12,402 nucleotides of DNA from an uncultured Actinomycetes bacterium (lineage in GTDB: Bacteria; Actinomycetota; Acidimicrobiia; Acidimicrobiales; Microtrichaceae). Under the pieces are notes generated by a model that did no database searches, was not told the DNA's origin, and saw nothing but the letters and a program-made list of their open reading frames with translations. Below, piece by piece: positions 1-6,808 of this stretch; positions within the stretch are counted from its first letter, which is position 1; each line of letters starts with the position of its first letter. The translations under genes and the position numbers were made by a program. The DNA lies in contig CAJBIS010000453.1 in NCBI GenBank assembly GCA_903953195.1, forward strand, positions 1 through 12,402, read 5' to 3'.

Positions 1-551
1 ACTTCTCGGCCAAGGCAGAGGACTTCGTGGCCCTGACCCAGACCCTCGCCGACGCCGTGCTCGCCGACGGTGAGGGCGCGGTCACCGCACACCAGGCGGC
101 GCTCGAGGACCTGAAGATCTCCAAGAAGGAGAACATCGAGCTCGGCCTGGTCGCCCGGTTCGAGGCGGCCGACGGCAACGTGCTCGACGCCTATCTCCAC
201 ACCCAGGACGGTCGCGGCACGAACGGTGTGCTGATCGAGATCAGTGGCGCCGACGAGGCCGCGGCCCACGAGGTCGCGCTCCACATCGCGTTCGCCAAGC
301 CGAGCTCGCTGAGCCGTGACGAGATCGACGGTGAGCTCGTGGACAGGGCCCGTGCCTCGTTCGAGGAGCTCACCCGCAAGGAGGGCAAGCCCGAGCAGGC
401 CGTGCCCAAGATCGTCGAGGGCCGTCTCAACGCCTGGTACGCCGAGCGCGTGCTCCCCGAACAGGGCATGTTCGGCGAGAAGGAGACGGTCCAGCAGAAG
501 CTGGGCGACGCGACGATCGTTCGCTTCGCCCAGGCCGTCATCGGATCCTGA
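1..551 (+). CDS. tsf: Elongation factor Ts, C-terminal part (5' end outside window)
   Basis: EF-Ts is the cytoplasmic nucleotide exchange factor that releases GDP from EF-Tu during translation elongation. The reading frame is open from base 3 and gives 182 residues before TGA at 549-551. About 90 residues are missing compared with a usual actinobacterial EF-Ts of about 270-280, so the N-terminal UBA-like domain and the start of the core are outside the window. Family hallmarks visible are the dimerisation/core segment around HIAFAKPSSLSRDEI and the C-terminal module with EGKPEQAVPKIVEGRLNAWY. The usual upstream partner rpsB would be expected just before the window. pyrH starts 10 bp after the stop, so the two genes are probably cotranscribed. 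The identification is secure; only the start is unseen. Confidence 0.96.
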   Translation, partial: FSAKAEDFVALTQTLADAVLADGEGAVTAHQAALEDLKISKKENIELGLVARFEAADGNVLDAYLHTQDGRGTNGVLIEISGADEAAAHEVALHIAFAKPSSLSRDEIDGELVDRARASFEELTRKEGKPEQAVPKIVEGRLNAWYAERVLPEQGMFGEKETVQQKLGDATIVRFAQAVIGS

Positions 552-553
552 GG
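550..553 (+). promoter_or_regulatory. Shine-Dalgarno of pyrH, overlapping the tsf stop
   Basis: GAGG lies 8 nt before the GTG at 562 and shares bases with the TGA of tsf. It is what fixes the pyrH start, because the frame is open far upstream inside tsf with no better signal. Ribosomes ending on tsf would be placed directly on this site, which suggests coupling. Confidence 0.6.
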
Positions 554-561
554 TCCGTCCC

Positions 562-1308
562 GTGACGTCGTCGTCCACCGGAGGTGCGCCGCGTCGCCCG
601 GCTCGCTGGCCGCGGGTCCTGGTCAAACTCTCCGGGGAGGCCTTCGCCGGAACCGCCGGCCTGGGCATCGACGGCGAGGTCGTCACGGAACTGGCTCGGG
701 AACTCGTCGAGGCGAAGCAGGCATTCGACGTCGACATCGCGGTCGTGGTCGGCGGGGGCAACATCTGGCGCGGCATGAGTGGCGAGGGTGCGGGCATGGA
801 CCGCGCCCAGGCCGACTACATGGGCATGCTCGCAACAGCGATCAACGCCCTCGCCCTGCAGGAGACGCTCGAGCGTCTCGGTCAGCCGACCCGGGTGCAG
901 AGCGCCATCCACATGTCGCAGGTCGCGGAGCCGTACATCCGCCGTCGGGCGATCCGGCACCTCGAGAAGGGCCGGGTCGTCATCTTCGCCGGCGGGACGG
1001 GCAACCCGTTCATGACGACCGACACAACCGCCGCGCTCAGGGCGGTCGAGATCGACGCCGGTGCCATCCTGATGGGCAAGCACGGCACCGACGGCGTCTA
1101 CACCGCTGATCCGCAGCTGGACCCGTCCGCTGAGCTGCTGCCGGAGCTCAGCTACATCGACGTGCTCAACCGAGGACTCAAGGTGATGGACTCGACCGCC
1201 ATCACACTGTGCATGGACAACGACCTGCCGATCTGCGTGTTCGACCTGCTCGGCCGCAACATCTCGCCGATCCTCGAGGGCGAGCACGTGGGCACGGTGG
1301 TCTCGTGA
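562..1308 (+). CDS. pyrH: UMP kinase (uridylate kinase)
   Basis: PyrH phosphorylates UMP to UDP with ATP in pyrimidine nucleotide synthesis. It is a cytoplasmic hexamer of the amino acid kinase fold, with no similarity to eukaryotic UMP/CMP kinase. From GTG 562 the protein has 248 residues, close to the family norm. It shows the phosphate-binding start VLVKLSGEAF (19-28), the glycine-rich VVVGGGNIWRG (61-71), MDRAQADYMGMLAT (79-92), the UMP-binding loop GTGNPFMTTDT (145-155) and VMDSTAITLCMDN (208-220). About 17 residues rich in Ser, Pro and Arg precede the first strand; such short variable N-termini are common in actinobacteria. The frame continues upstream into tsf, but nothing there resembles the family. 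frr follows after 82 bp with no promoter-like sequence between. Confidence 0.97.
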   Translation: MTSSSTGGAPRRPARWPRVLVKLSGEAFAGTAGLGIDGEVVTELARELVEAKQAFDVDIAVVVGGGNIWRGMSGEGAGMDRAQADYMGMLATAINALALQETLERLGQPTRVQSAIHMSQVAEPYIRRRAIRHLEKGRVVIFAGGTGNPFMTTDTTAALRAVEIDAGAILMGKHGTDGVYTADPQLDPSAELLPELSYIDVLNRGLKVMDSTAITLCMDNDLPICVFDLLGRNISPILEGEHVGTVVS

Positions 1309-1347
1309 GCTGTTCGCCCGCCTCACGGAGTGGTGCGGTGCGCCGTG

Positions 1348-1381
1348 TTCCCACGGGCGTGCCCACCTCGGGTGTGGGAGG
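1348..1381 (+). promoter_or_regulatory. frr ribosome binding site within a possible hairpin
   Basis: GGGAGG at 1376-1381, 9 nt before the GTG, is the frr Shine-Dalgarno. Bases 1348-1354 (TTCCCAC) can pair with 1374-1380 (GTGGGAG; six Watson-Crick pairs and one G-U), which would bury most of the site. A competing pairing of 1362-1366 with 1374-1378 is also possible, as is a small GGG/CCC stem inside the loop. The site itself is convincing; the masking is inference from pairing read by eye in GC-rich sequence. Confidence 0.4.
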
Positions 1382-1390
1382 CTGGGCGAC

Positions 1391-1960
1391 GTGAGTGACG
1401 AGTTGGTCGAGGCGGTCCTCGAGGACGCCGCCGAACGCATGGAGAAGGTGGTCGTGCACACCCGTGGCGAATTCGCCGGCGTGCGCACCGGCCGTGCCAC
1501 ACCGGCGCTCGTCGAGAAGATCCCGGTCGAGTACTACGGCAGCACGGTGCCCCTGCAGCAGGTGGCGGGGTTCTCGGTGCCGGACGCCCGGATGCTCGTC
1601 ATCACGCCCTACGACAAGGGTGCGATTCAGGCGATCGAGCGGTCCATCCAGGACGCCAACCTGGGCCTGAACCCGTCGAACGATGGTGTGGCCATCCGGC
1701 TGGCGTTCCCGCCCCTGACCGAGGAGCGGCGCAAGGAGTTCGTGCGCCTCGTGAAGCAGCGGGCCGAGGACGGACGCACCGCCGTCCGTGGTGCCCGACG
1801 CGACGCCCGGAAGGACCTCGAGTCCCTCGAGAAGGACGGCGACCTGTCGTCCGACGACCTGCATCGCGCCGAGGCCGAACTCGACAAGTTGACCAAGGCC
1901 AGTGAGGCCGAGATCGACAGCGCGCTCGAGACGAAGACCGCGGAGCTGCTCGAGGGCTGA
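1391..1960 (+). CDS. frr: Ribosome recycling factor
   Basis: RRF works with EF-G to split the post-termination ribosome so that subunits, mRNA and tRNA are released. The product is 189 residues (usual length about 185) with the family's two domains: the long three-helix bundle at both ends and the small beta domain in the middle, roughly residues 31-105. Diagnostic stretches are VRTGRATPAL (31-40), ITPYDKGAIQAIE (71-83), GLNPSNDG (92-99) and PPLTEERRKEF (107-117), followed by the basic, highly charged helix with RRDARKDLE (136-144). The GTG at 1391 is chosen because of GGGAGG 9 nt upstream and because the family alignment begins there. The gene lies between pyrH and cdsA as in most actinobacteria; uppS, which lies between frr and cdsA in many other bacteria, is absent here. 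Confidence 0.97.
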   Translation: MSDELVEAVLEDAAERMEKVVVHTRGEFAGVRTGRATPALVEKIPVEYYGSTVPLQQVAGFSVPDARMLVITPYDKGAIQAIERSIQDANLGLNPSNDGVAIRLAFPPLTEERRKEFVRLVKQRAEDGRTAVRGARRDARKDLESLEKDGDLSSDDLHRAEAELDKLTKASEAEIDSALETKTAELLEG

Positions 1961-1998
1961 CCGCAGCAGCGGTGGGCATCGACACACGGAACGATTTC

Positions 1999-3981
1999 AT
2001 GCAGGACGACGACGCACCAGACGCACCCGGTTCCGACGATGCCGCCGAGGCGTCCGATGGCGCGGAACGGCACGAGGGCGTGCGGATCCTCGGGGCGGGC
2101 GAGGCCGCGGAACTCGCGGAGCGCGAGGACGTGGTGGCCCGTCGCGGGCGCGACGACAAGGGGTTCGGCGACCGACCCGACTCGCCCACTCCTCGGCCGG
2201 ATCTGCCGACGGTGCGGATCTCCACCTCGGACGTGCCCGTCGCGAGCGACGCCGGCGACGGCGAGCCGGCACGGCCGGACCGGTTCGGAGCGATTCCGGT
2301 CGTCCGGATCGACGGGCCACCGCCCGACCAGCTTCGACCCGACCACATGGGCCACGCCCGGCTGGTCGGTGACGACGAGACCGGCGCCATCGGCGCCGAG
2401 TCGACCCAGTTCTCGCAGGATGCGGAGGAGGCAGCGATGCCAGATTCATTCGACCACGACGAGTCATCGGCGGACGCCGACGAGCGACTCGACCTCGCCG
2501 GCGCGGAGGGCACGTCCTTCGACCAGGACGACGACGCCTTCGTCCTGCCGCACTGGACCGAGCCGCCCACCGGGCAGGTTCCCAAGACGGTCATCGCCGA
2601 TGGCGAACCCGAGGAGCCGGCCACCGGATCCCAGCCGCGGTGGCGGGACGAGCGTGAGCGCGGCGAGGCCGCGGACTTCGATGATCTGCGCGGTGACGGT
2701 CCCCAGCTCGGCGCGCTCGCCGACCAGGATCAGCCGCGTGAGGACGACTACTTCTCCGGCGAGTCCGACGACCCGTTCCTCGCGTTCGCTCCGGACGAGG
2801 CCGAGGAGCCGTCGAGCGAGCGGGTGACGCGCCGCCGCGCCAAGCCGGCGGCCAAGGAGAAGTCGCTGGGTTCCCGTCTGTCACTGGGCCGGCTGCGTGG
2901 CGCCGCATCGGCGTCGGCCGGCTCCGACGACGCTGCCGACGACGGCTCGGACGAGACCTCTGGCGATGTCGTCGTCGCCGAGTTCGCGGCCGAGGACGTC
3001 GATGGCACCGAGATCGTCGCCGAGGAGATCGTCGAGTTCGACGGCTCGGACGGCGACGCCGCCCGTGCCGGCGGCGGTCCCCGCACCCCGGTGTCGGCCG
3101 GTGGCGGTGGCGCTGCCGGTGGCGACCGCAACCTGGCGACGGCGGTCGCCGTCGGCGTGGGACTGGTGCTGGTCGGCCTGTTGTGCTTCAAGCTCGGCGG
3201 GTTCACCACCGCACTGCTGGCATGTGTCGTCGTCGGCTTCGCCGCCTTCGAGTACTTCAATGCCGTGCAGCAGCGTGGCTTCCGGCCGGCGACGCTGGTG
3301 GGCCTCGTCGGGATCATCGGGCTCCTGCTCGCCACCTACTTCGCCGGTCTGGCCGCCTACCCGGTGGTCATCACGCTCACCGTGATCATCGGAATGCTCT
3401 GGTATCTGTGGGTCACGCCGGGGGACAACTCCGTGCGGAACCTCGGCGTCACACTCCTCGGGTTCCTCTGGATCGGCTTCCTCGGTTCGTTCGCCACGCT
3501 GTTCCTCGGACTCGGTCGCCAGATGCAGAACGTCGATCCGGCGCTGACGTCGAACCCGGGTATCGGGGTGCTGATCGCGGCGGTGATCGCATCGGTGGCG
3601 AGTGACGTCGGCGGCTACTTCGTGGGCAAGTACATGGGGCGCACGCAGTTGTCGCTCGCGAGCCCGAACAAGACCCAGGAGGGTCTGATCGGCGGGTTCG
3701 TGAGTGCGCTCGTCGCCGTCATCGTGATCGTCGGCTTCTTCGGGATCGCGCCGATCGGCGGCAGCTTCCCGCGGGTGTTCATCTTCGCCCTGCTGTGCGC
3801 GCTCGTGGCCCCGCTCGGAGATCTGTGCGAGTCGTTCATCAAGCGTGATCTGGGTCTGAAGGACATGGGCACGATCCTGCCGGGCCACGGCGGCGTGCTC
3901 GACCGTTTCGACGGACTGCTGTTCGTCCTGCCGACCGCCTACTTCGTGACGTTGCTCTTCGACGTGTGGAAGGTCGGCTGA
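1999..3981 (+). CDS. cdsA: Phosphatidate cytidylyltransferase with long acidic N-terminal extension
   Basis: CdsA converts phosphatidic acid and CTP to CDP-diacylglycerol, the precursor of anionic phospholipids, in the inner membrane. I start at ATG 1999 (660 residues), which has GGAA 7 nt upstream; GTG 1972 in the same frame (669 residues) has no clear ribosome site. The catalytic part is residues 378-660, several hydrophobic segments containing ASDVGG (534-539), SPNKTQEG (555-562) and the complete family signature at 612-638 (SFIKRD..., KD, LPGHGG, DRFD). The preceding 377 residues are unusual: mostly acidic and disordered-looking, with short hydrophobic VRI islands near 28, 72 and 102, a Trp island LPHWTEPPTGQVP (183-195), a basic patch (275-300) and a Gly-rich linker (358-375). 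The catalytic domain is secure. The role of the extension is unknown; it may be a cytosolic docking tail. Confidence 0.95.
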   Translation: MQDDDAPDAPGSDDAAEASDGAERHEGVRILGAGEAAELAEREDVVARRGRDDKGFGDRPDSPTPRPDLPTVRISTSDVPVASDAGDGEPARPDRFGAIPVVRIDGPPPDQLRPDHMGHARLVGDDETGAIGAESTQFSQDAEEAAMPDSFDHDESSADADERLDLAGAEGTSFDQDDDAFVLPHWTEPPTGQVPKTVIADGEPEEPATGSQPRWRDERERGEAADFDDLRGDGPQLGALADQDQPREDDYFSGESDDPFLAFAPDEAEEPSSERVTRRRAKPAAKEKSLGSRLSLGRLRGAASASAGSDDAADDGSDETSGDVVVAEFAAEDVDGTEIVAEEIVEFDGSDGDAARAGGGPRTPVSAGGGGAAGGDRNLATAVAVGVGLVLVGLLCFKLGGFTTALLACVVVGFAAFEYFNAVQQRGFRPATLVGLVGIIGLLLATYFAGLAAYPVVITLTVIIGMLWYLWVTPGDNSVRNLGVTLLGFLWIGFLGSFATLFLGLGRQMQNVDPALTSNPGIGVLIAAVIASVASDVGGYFVGKYMGRTQLSLASPNKTQEGLIGGFVSALVAVIVIVGFFGIAPIGGSFPRVFIFALLCALVAPLGDLCESFIKRDLGLKDMGTILPGHGGVLDRFDGLLFVLPTAYFVTLLFDVWKVG

Positions 3982-4030
3982 ACCTGAGCGACCGCTCGGT
4001 GAGCGACGGGGGAGTCGCTGACCTCGTCGT

Positions 4031-4036
4031 TACAGT
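4031..4036 (+). promoter_or_regulatory. Probable -10 box of dxr (near-leaderless mRNA)
   Basis: TACAGT fits the actinobacterial TAnnnT hexamer and contains the only TA dinucleotide in the cdsA-dxr spacer. It ends 9 nt before ATG 4046, so transcription would start at or within a few bases of the start codon. No Shine-Dalgarno is visible in front of that ATG. No convincing -35 hexamer is seen. Confidence 0.5.
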
Positions 4037-4045
4037 GTGGACGTC

Positions 4046-5203
4046 ATGACCAACGTCGCCGTGCTCGGCTCCACGGGTTCCATCGGGACCCAGACGATCG
4101 AGGTCGTCGCGGCTGAGCGCGACGAGTTCCGGATCTCGGCCCTCGGGGCCAACTCGTCGGTCGAGGCGCTCGCCGCCCAGGCCCGTGAGCTGCGACCCGA
4201 CGTGGTGGCGATCGCGGATGCCGGCCGAGCGCACGAACTCGCTGACCTCCTCGGGCCCGGCATCGCGATCGAGGCCGGACCCGATGCCATGGCGGCGGTC
4301 GCCGCCGATGCCGACGTGGCGGTCAACGGCGTGGTCGGGTTCGCCGGTCTGTCCGTGACCATGGCAACGCTCGCTGCGGGCAAGCGGCTGGCGCTGGCCA
4401 ACAAGGAGTCGTTGATCGCAGCCGGGCCGGTGGTGGCCGGAGTGCGCTCCACCCCGGGCGCCGAACTGATCCCGGTCGACAGCGAGCACTGCGCGATCCA
4501 CCAGTGCCTGCGTTCCGCCGACGGCAGCCGACGCCTGGCCGAGGTGGTGCTCACGGCGTCGGGCGGCCCATTCCGGGGTCGGTCCGCAGACGACCTCGCC
4601 GCGGTGACCGTGGAGCAGGCGCTCGCGCATCCCACGTGGAGCATGGGCCCGAAGATCACGATCGACTCGTCGACGCTCATGAACAAGGGCCTCGAGGTCA
4701 TCGAGGCGCACGAGTTGTTCGGGGTCGACTACGACGACATCGACGTCGTCGTGCACCCGCAGTCGATCGTGCACTCGATGGCGACGTTCACGGACGGCGC
4801 AACGATCGCCCAGCTCTCGCAGCCCGACATGCGCCTGCCCATCGGGTACGCCCTGGCGTATCCGGACCGCATCGGCACGCCGTTCGGCGCGATGTCGTTC
4901 GGCTCGGCGTTCTCGCTGGACTTCGAGCCGCCGGACCGGGCGACCTTCCGGTGTCTGGATCTGGCGTACGCGGCGGGACGTGCCGGCGGGACGGCCCCGG
5001 CGTGGTTGTCGGCCTCGAACGAGGTCGCCGTCGAGGCGTTCCTGGAGGGTCGCGTCAACTGGGTCGGCATCGCCGAACTGCTCGATGCGTCGCTGCAGGC
5101 CTGGGACCACGGTGGCGCGTCGAGTCTCGAGGATGTGCTGGAGGCCGACGAACGCGCTCGTGCCGTCACCCGCACCGTGCTCGCCGAACGGAGCGCCGCA
5201 TGA
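4046..5203 (+). CDS. dxr: 1-deoxy-D-xylulose 5-phosphate reductoisomerase
   Basis: DXR carries out the committed step of the MEP isoprenoid pathway, rearranging and NADPH-reducing DXP to 2-C-methyl-D-erythritol 4-phosphate; it is the target of fosmidomycin. From ATG 4046 the protein has 385 residues. The N-terminal Rossmann motif GSTGSIG is at 8-14 and ANKES at 118-122. The metal ligands are D145 and E147 (in PVDSEH) and E217 (in MNKGLE), equivalent to E. coli D150, E152 and E231. Also present are TASGGPFRG (170-178), HPTWSMG with H195, and VVHPQSIVHSM with H237. GTG 4037 would add three residues, but it overlaps the spacing expected for the promoter, so I prefer the ATG. The TGA overlaps the rseP ATG by 4 bp. 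In mycobacteria rlmN lies nearby; it is not present here. Confidence 0.97.
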   Translation: MTNVAVLGSTGSIGTQTIEVVAAERDEFRISALGANSSVEALAAQARELRPDVVAIADAGRAHELADLLGPGIAIEAGPDAMAAVAADADVAVNGVVGFAGLSVTMATLAAGKRLALANKESLIAAGPVVAGVRSTPGAELIPVDSEHCAIHQCLRSADGSRRLAEVVLTASGGPFRGRSADDLAAVTVEQALAHPTWSMGPKITIDSSTLMNKGLEVIEAHELFGVDYDDIDVVVHPQSIVHSMATFTDGATIAQLSQPDMRLPIGYALAYPDRIGTPFGAMSFGSAFSLDFEPPDRATFRCLDLAYAAGRAGGTAPAWLSASNEVAVEAFLEGRVNWVGIAELLDASLQAWDHGGASSLEDVLEADERARAVTRTVLAERSAA

Positions 5204-6765
5204 CCGTCGACGACCGGACCCCCGTGTCGAGCGACGGGCTCGGTGGCGGTGTCGCCGGTCGGGACGAGGAGCGCGCCGATGTCGGTGGCATCGTCGGCTC
5301 ACCGCTGGCCCGAGGGCTGCGGCTGGCGGTCCTCGTCGGCCTGCTCGTCCTGCTCGGCGTGACCCGCGGTCTGCCGATCCTGCTGGTGATCTTCGCCATC
5401 CTGGTGATGGTGTTCCTGCACGAACTCGGCCACTACCTCGCCGCTCGTCGTGCCGGGATGCTCGTCACCGAGTTCTTCATCGGTTTCGGTCCACGCATCT
5501 GGTCGTTCCAGCGGGGCGAGACCGAGTTCGGTCTCAAGGCCATCCCGGCCGGCGCCTACGTGCGCATCATCGGGATGAACAACCTCGAGGAGGTCGATCC
5601 CGCCATCGAGGCCCGCACCTACCGGCAGGCCCCGTTCCGCTCGCGTGCGGGCGTGGCGGTGGCGGGCTCGGCGATGCACTTCGCGATCGCGCTGGTGCTG
5701 CTGGTCGTCCAGTTCGCCTTCATCGGACGCGCCGACGGCGACCGCTGGACGGTCAGCCAGGTCACGCCCGGGAGTGCGGCCGCAGCAGCGGGACTGCAGT
5801 CGGGTGACACGATCCGCAGTTTCGACGGCACGCCGACCGGTTCCTTCCTGGAGTTCCGATCGGCCGTCGCCGCGGCGCCGCCCGGGTCGCACGAGGTGGC
5901 CCTCGAACGCGCCGGCGTCCCGAGCACGGTCACCGTCGAACTGTCACGACGCCTCAAGGTCGTCGGGACGATGGGCGAGGATCTCGACCTGCTGCAGACG
6001 CCGGACGGGATCGTCGTGGGCGCCCGTCGTGATGGCGGGTTCGTCGAGGCCGCCGGTCTGGCCGAGGGCGACCGTGTCGAGGCCATCAACGGTGTGCCGG
6101 TGACCGATCTCGAGGCGGCCGCCGCCGCAGTTCGGTCGAGCGCCGATGGCGTGGTCACGGTGTCCACCCCCACGGGCGAACGAGCGGTCGACCTCGGTTC
6201 CGCCGTCGAGGCGACGGCTCCCACGGCGTTCTTCGGCGTCGGCGAGGACCCGGTGATCGTCACGGACTCGCTGCCCGTGGCGGTGGGGAACTCCGTCGCC
6301 GAGTTCGGTCGCAGTGTCGGGATGAGTGTGATGGGGGTCGGCCAGTTCCTGTGGCCGCCGAACATCGTCGACTTCCTGTCGACACCGACCAAGTCGTCGG
6401 ACCGTGCCGAGCGGCCGACCGCGGCTGAGAACACCGGCCCGGACAGCCGTCCGATCTCGATCGTCGGTGCGGTGATGTACGGCTCGGAACTCACTTCGGA
6501 GAACCTCTCGAACCTCATCGGCTTCCTGATCGTGCTCAACGTGTTCATCGGGGTGTTCAACCTGATCCCGTTGCTGCCGTTCGACGGCGGGCACCTGGCG
6601 ATCGCGCTCTACGAGAAGGCGCAGGAACTCCGGCGTGGTTCGCGCCAACGCCACATCGCGGACGTGTCCCGGATGCTGCCGGTCGCCTACGGCGTGGTGA
6701 TGGTGCTCGTGGTGGTGGGCCTGATGGCGGTGTACCTCGACCTGACGCGGGGTGTGTCGGCCTGA
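5200..6765 (+). CDS. rseP: Site-2 intramembrane zinc metalloprotease, RseP/Rip1 family
   Basis: Members of this family cut transmembrane segments of anti-sigma factors and other single-span proteins within the membrane, releasing stress or envelope regulators. The 521-residue product has a 35-residue hydrophilic N-terminus, then a hydrophobic segment (41-71) leading into the zinc-binding HELGH at 74-78. A second membrane segment lies near 150-175. The other catalytic motif, NLIPLLPFDGG (454-464, with D462 as presumed third zinc ligand), lies in a C-terminal membrane block, and a last hydrophobic segment covers about 493-512. Between these are two PDZ-like regions, about 180-250 (PGSAAAAAGLQSGD) and 262-332 (GFVEAAGLAEGDRVEAINGV). 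Its ATG overlaps the dxr stop (ATGA) and has GGAG 6 nt upstream, so translation is likely coupled to dxr. The substrate cannot be told from the sequence. Confidence 0.93.
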   Translation: MTVDDRTPVSSDGLGGGVAGRDEERADVGGIVGSPLARGLRLAVLVGLLVLLGVTRGLPILLVIFAILVMVFLHELGHYLAARRAGMLVTEFFIGFGPRIWSFQRGETEFGLKAIPAGAYVRIIGMNNLEEVDPAIEARTYRQAPFRSRAGVAVAGSAMHFAIALVLLVVQFAFIGRADGDRWTVSQVTPGSAAAAAGLQSGDTIRSFDGTPTGSFLEFRSAVAAAPPGSHEVALERAGVPSTVTVELSRRLKVVGTMGEDLDLLQTPDGIVVGARRDGGFVEAAGLAEGDRVEAINGVPVTDLEAAAAAVRSSADGVVTVSTPTGERAVDLGSAVEATAPTAFFGVGEDPVIVTDSLPVAVGNSVAEFGRSVGMSVMGVGQFLWPPNIVDFLSTPTKSSDRAERPTAAENTGPDSRPISIVGAVMYGSELTSENLSNLIGFLIVLNVFIGVFNLIPLLPFDGGHLAIALYEKAQELRRGSRQRHIADVSRMLPVAYGVVMVLVVVGLMAVYLDLTRGVSA

Positions 6766-6796
6766 GGCCCTGACGGGCGGATGCCCGACCGACAGG

Positions 6797-6802
6797 TAGC
6801 CT
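6797..6802 (+). promoter_or_regulatory. Probable -10 box of ispG (leaderless mRNA)
   Basis: TAGCCT ends 6 nt before the ATG at 6809, placing the expected transcription start on the start codon. It holds the only TA dinucleotide in the rseP-ispG spacer. No Shine-Dalgarno is at a usable distance (AGG at 6794-6796 is 12 nt away and inside the promoter). A CTGACG at 6770-6775 vaguely resembles a -35 but is about 21 nt away. A small CGGGC/GCCCG hairpin at 6774-6787 lies just upstream. Confidence 0.55.
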
Positions 6803-6808
6803 GCGGCC

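Noticed and set aside
538..1500. Minus-strand open frame (320 codons) opposite pyrH and the frr start
   Set aside because: Shadow of pyrH; translation is a low-information Arg/His/Asp-rich string.
3091..3981. Internal GTG as the true cdsA start, giving a normal-sized 296-residue enzyme
   Set aside because: No Shine-Dalgarno or promoter precedes it, and the upstream frame is continuous with coding-type third-position bias and patterned motifs.
3982..4030. Hairpin-like GAGCGAC/CGCTC repeats after cdsA as terminator
   Set aside because: Only 4-5 bp stems with no T tract; no better than chance in such GC-rich sequence, though a transcript end here would fit the dxr promoter.
3839..5302. Minus-strand open frame (487 codons) opposite dxr
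   Set aside because: Shadow of dxr with highly biased composition (Arg, His, Asp) and no domain.
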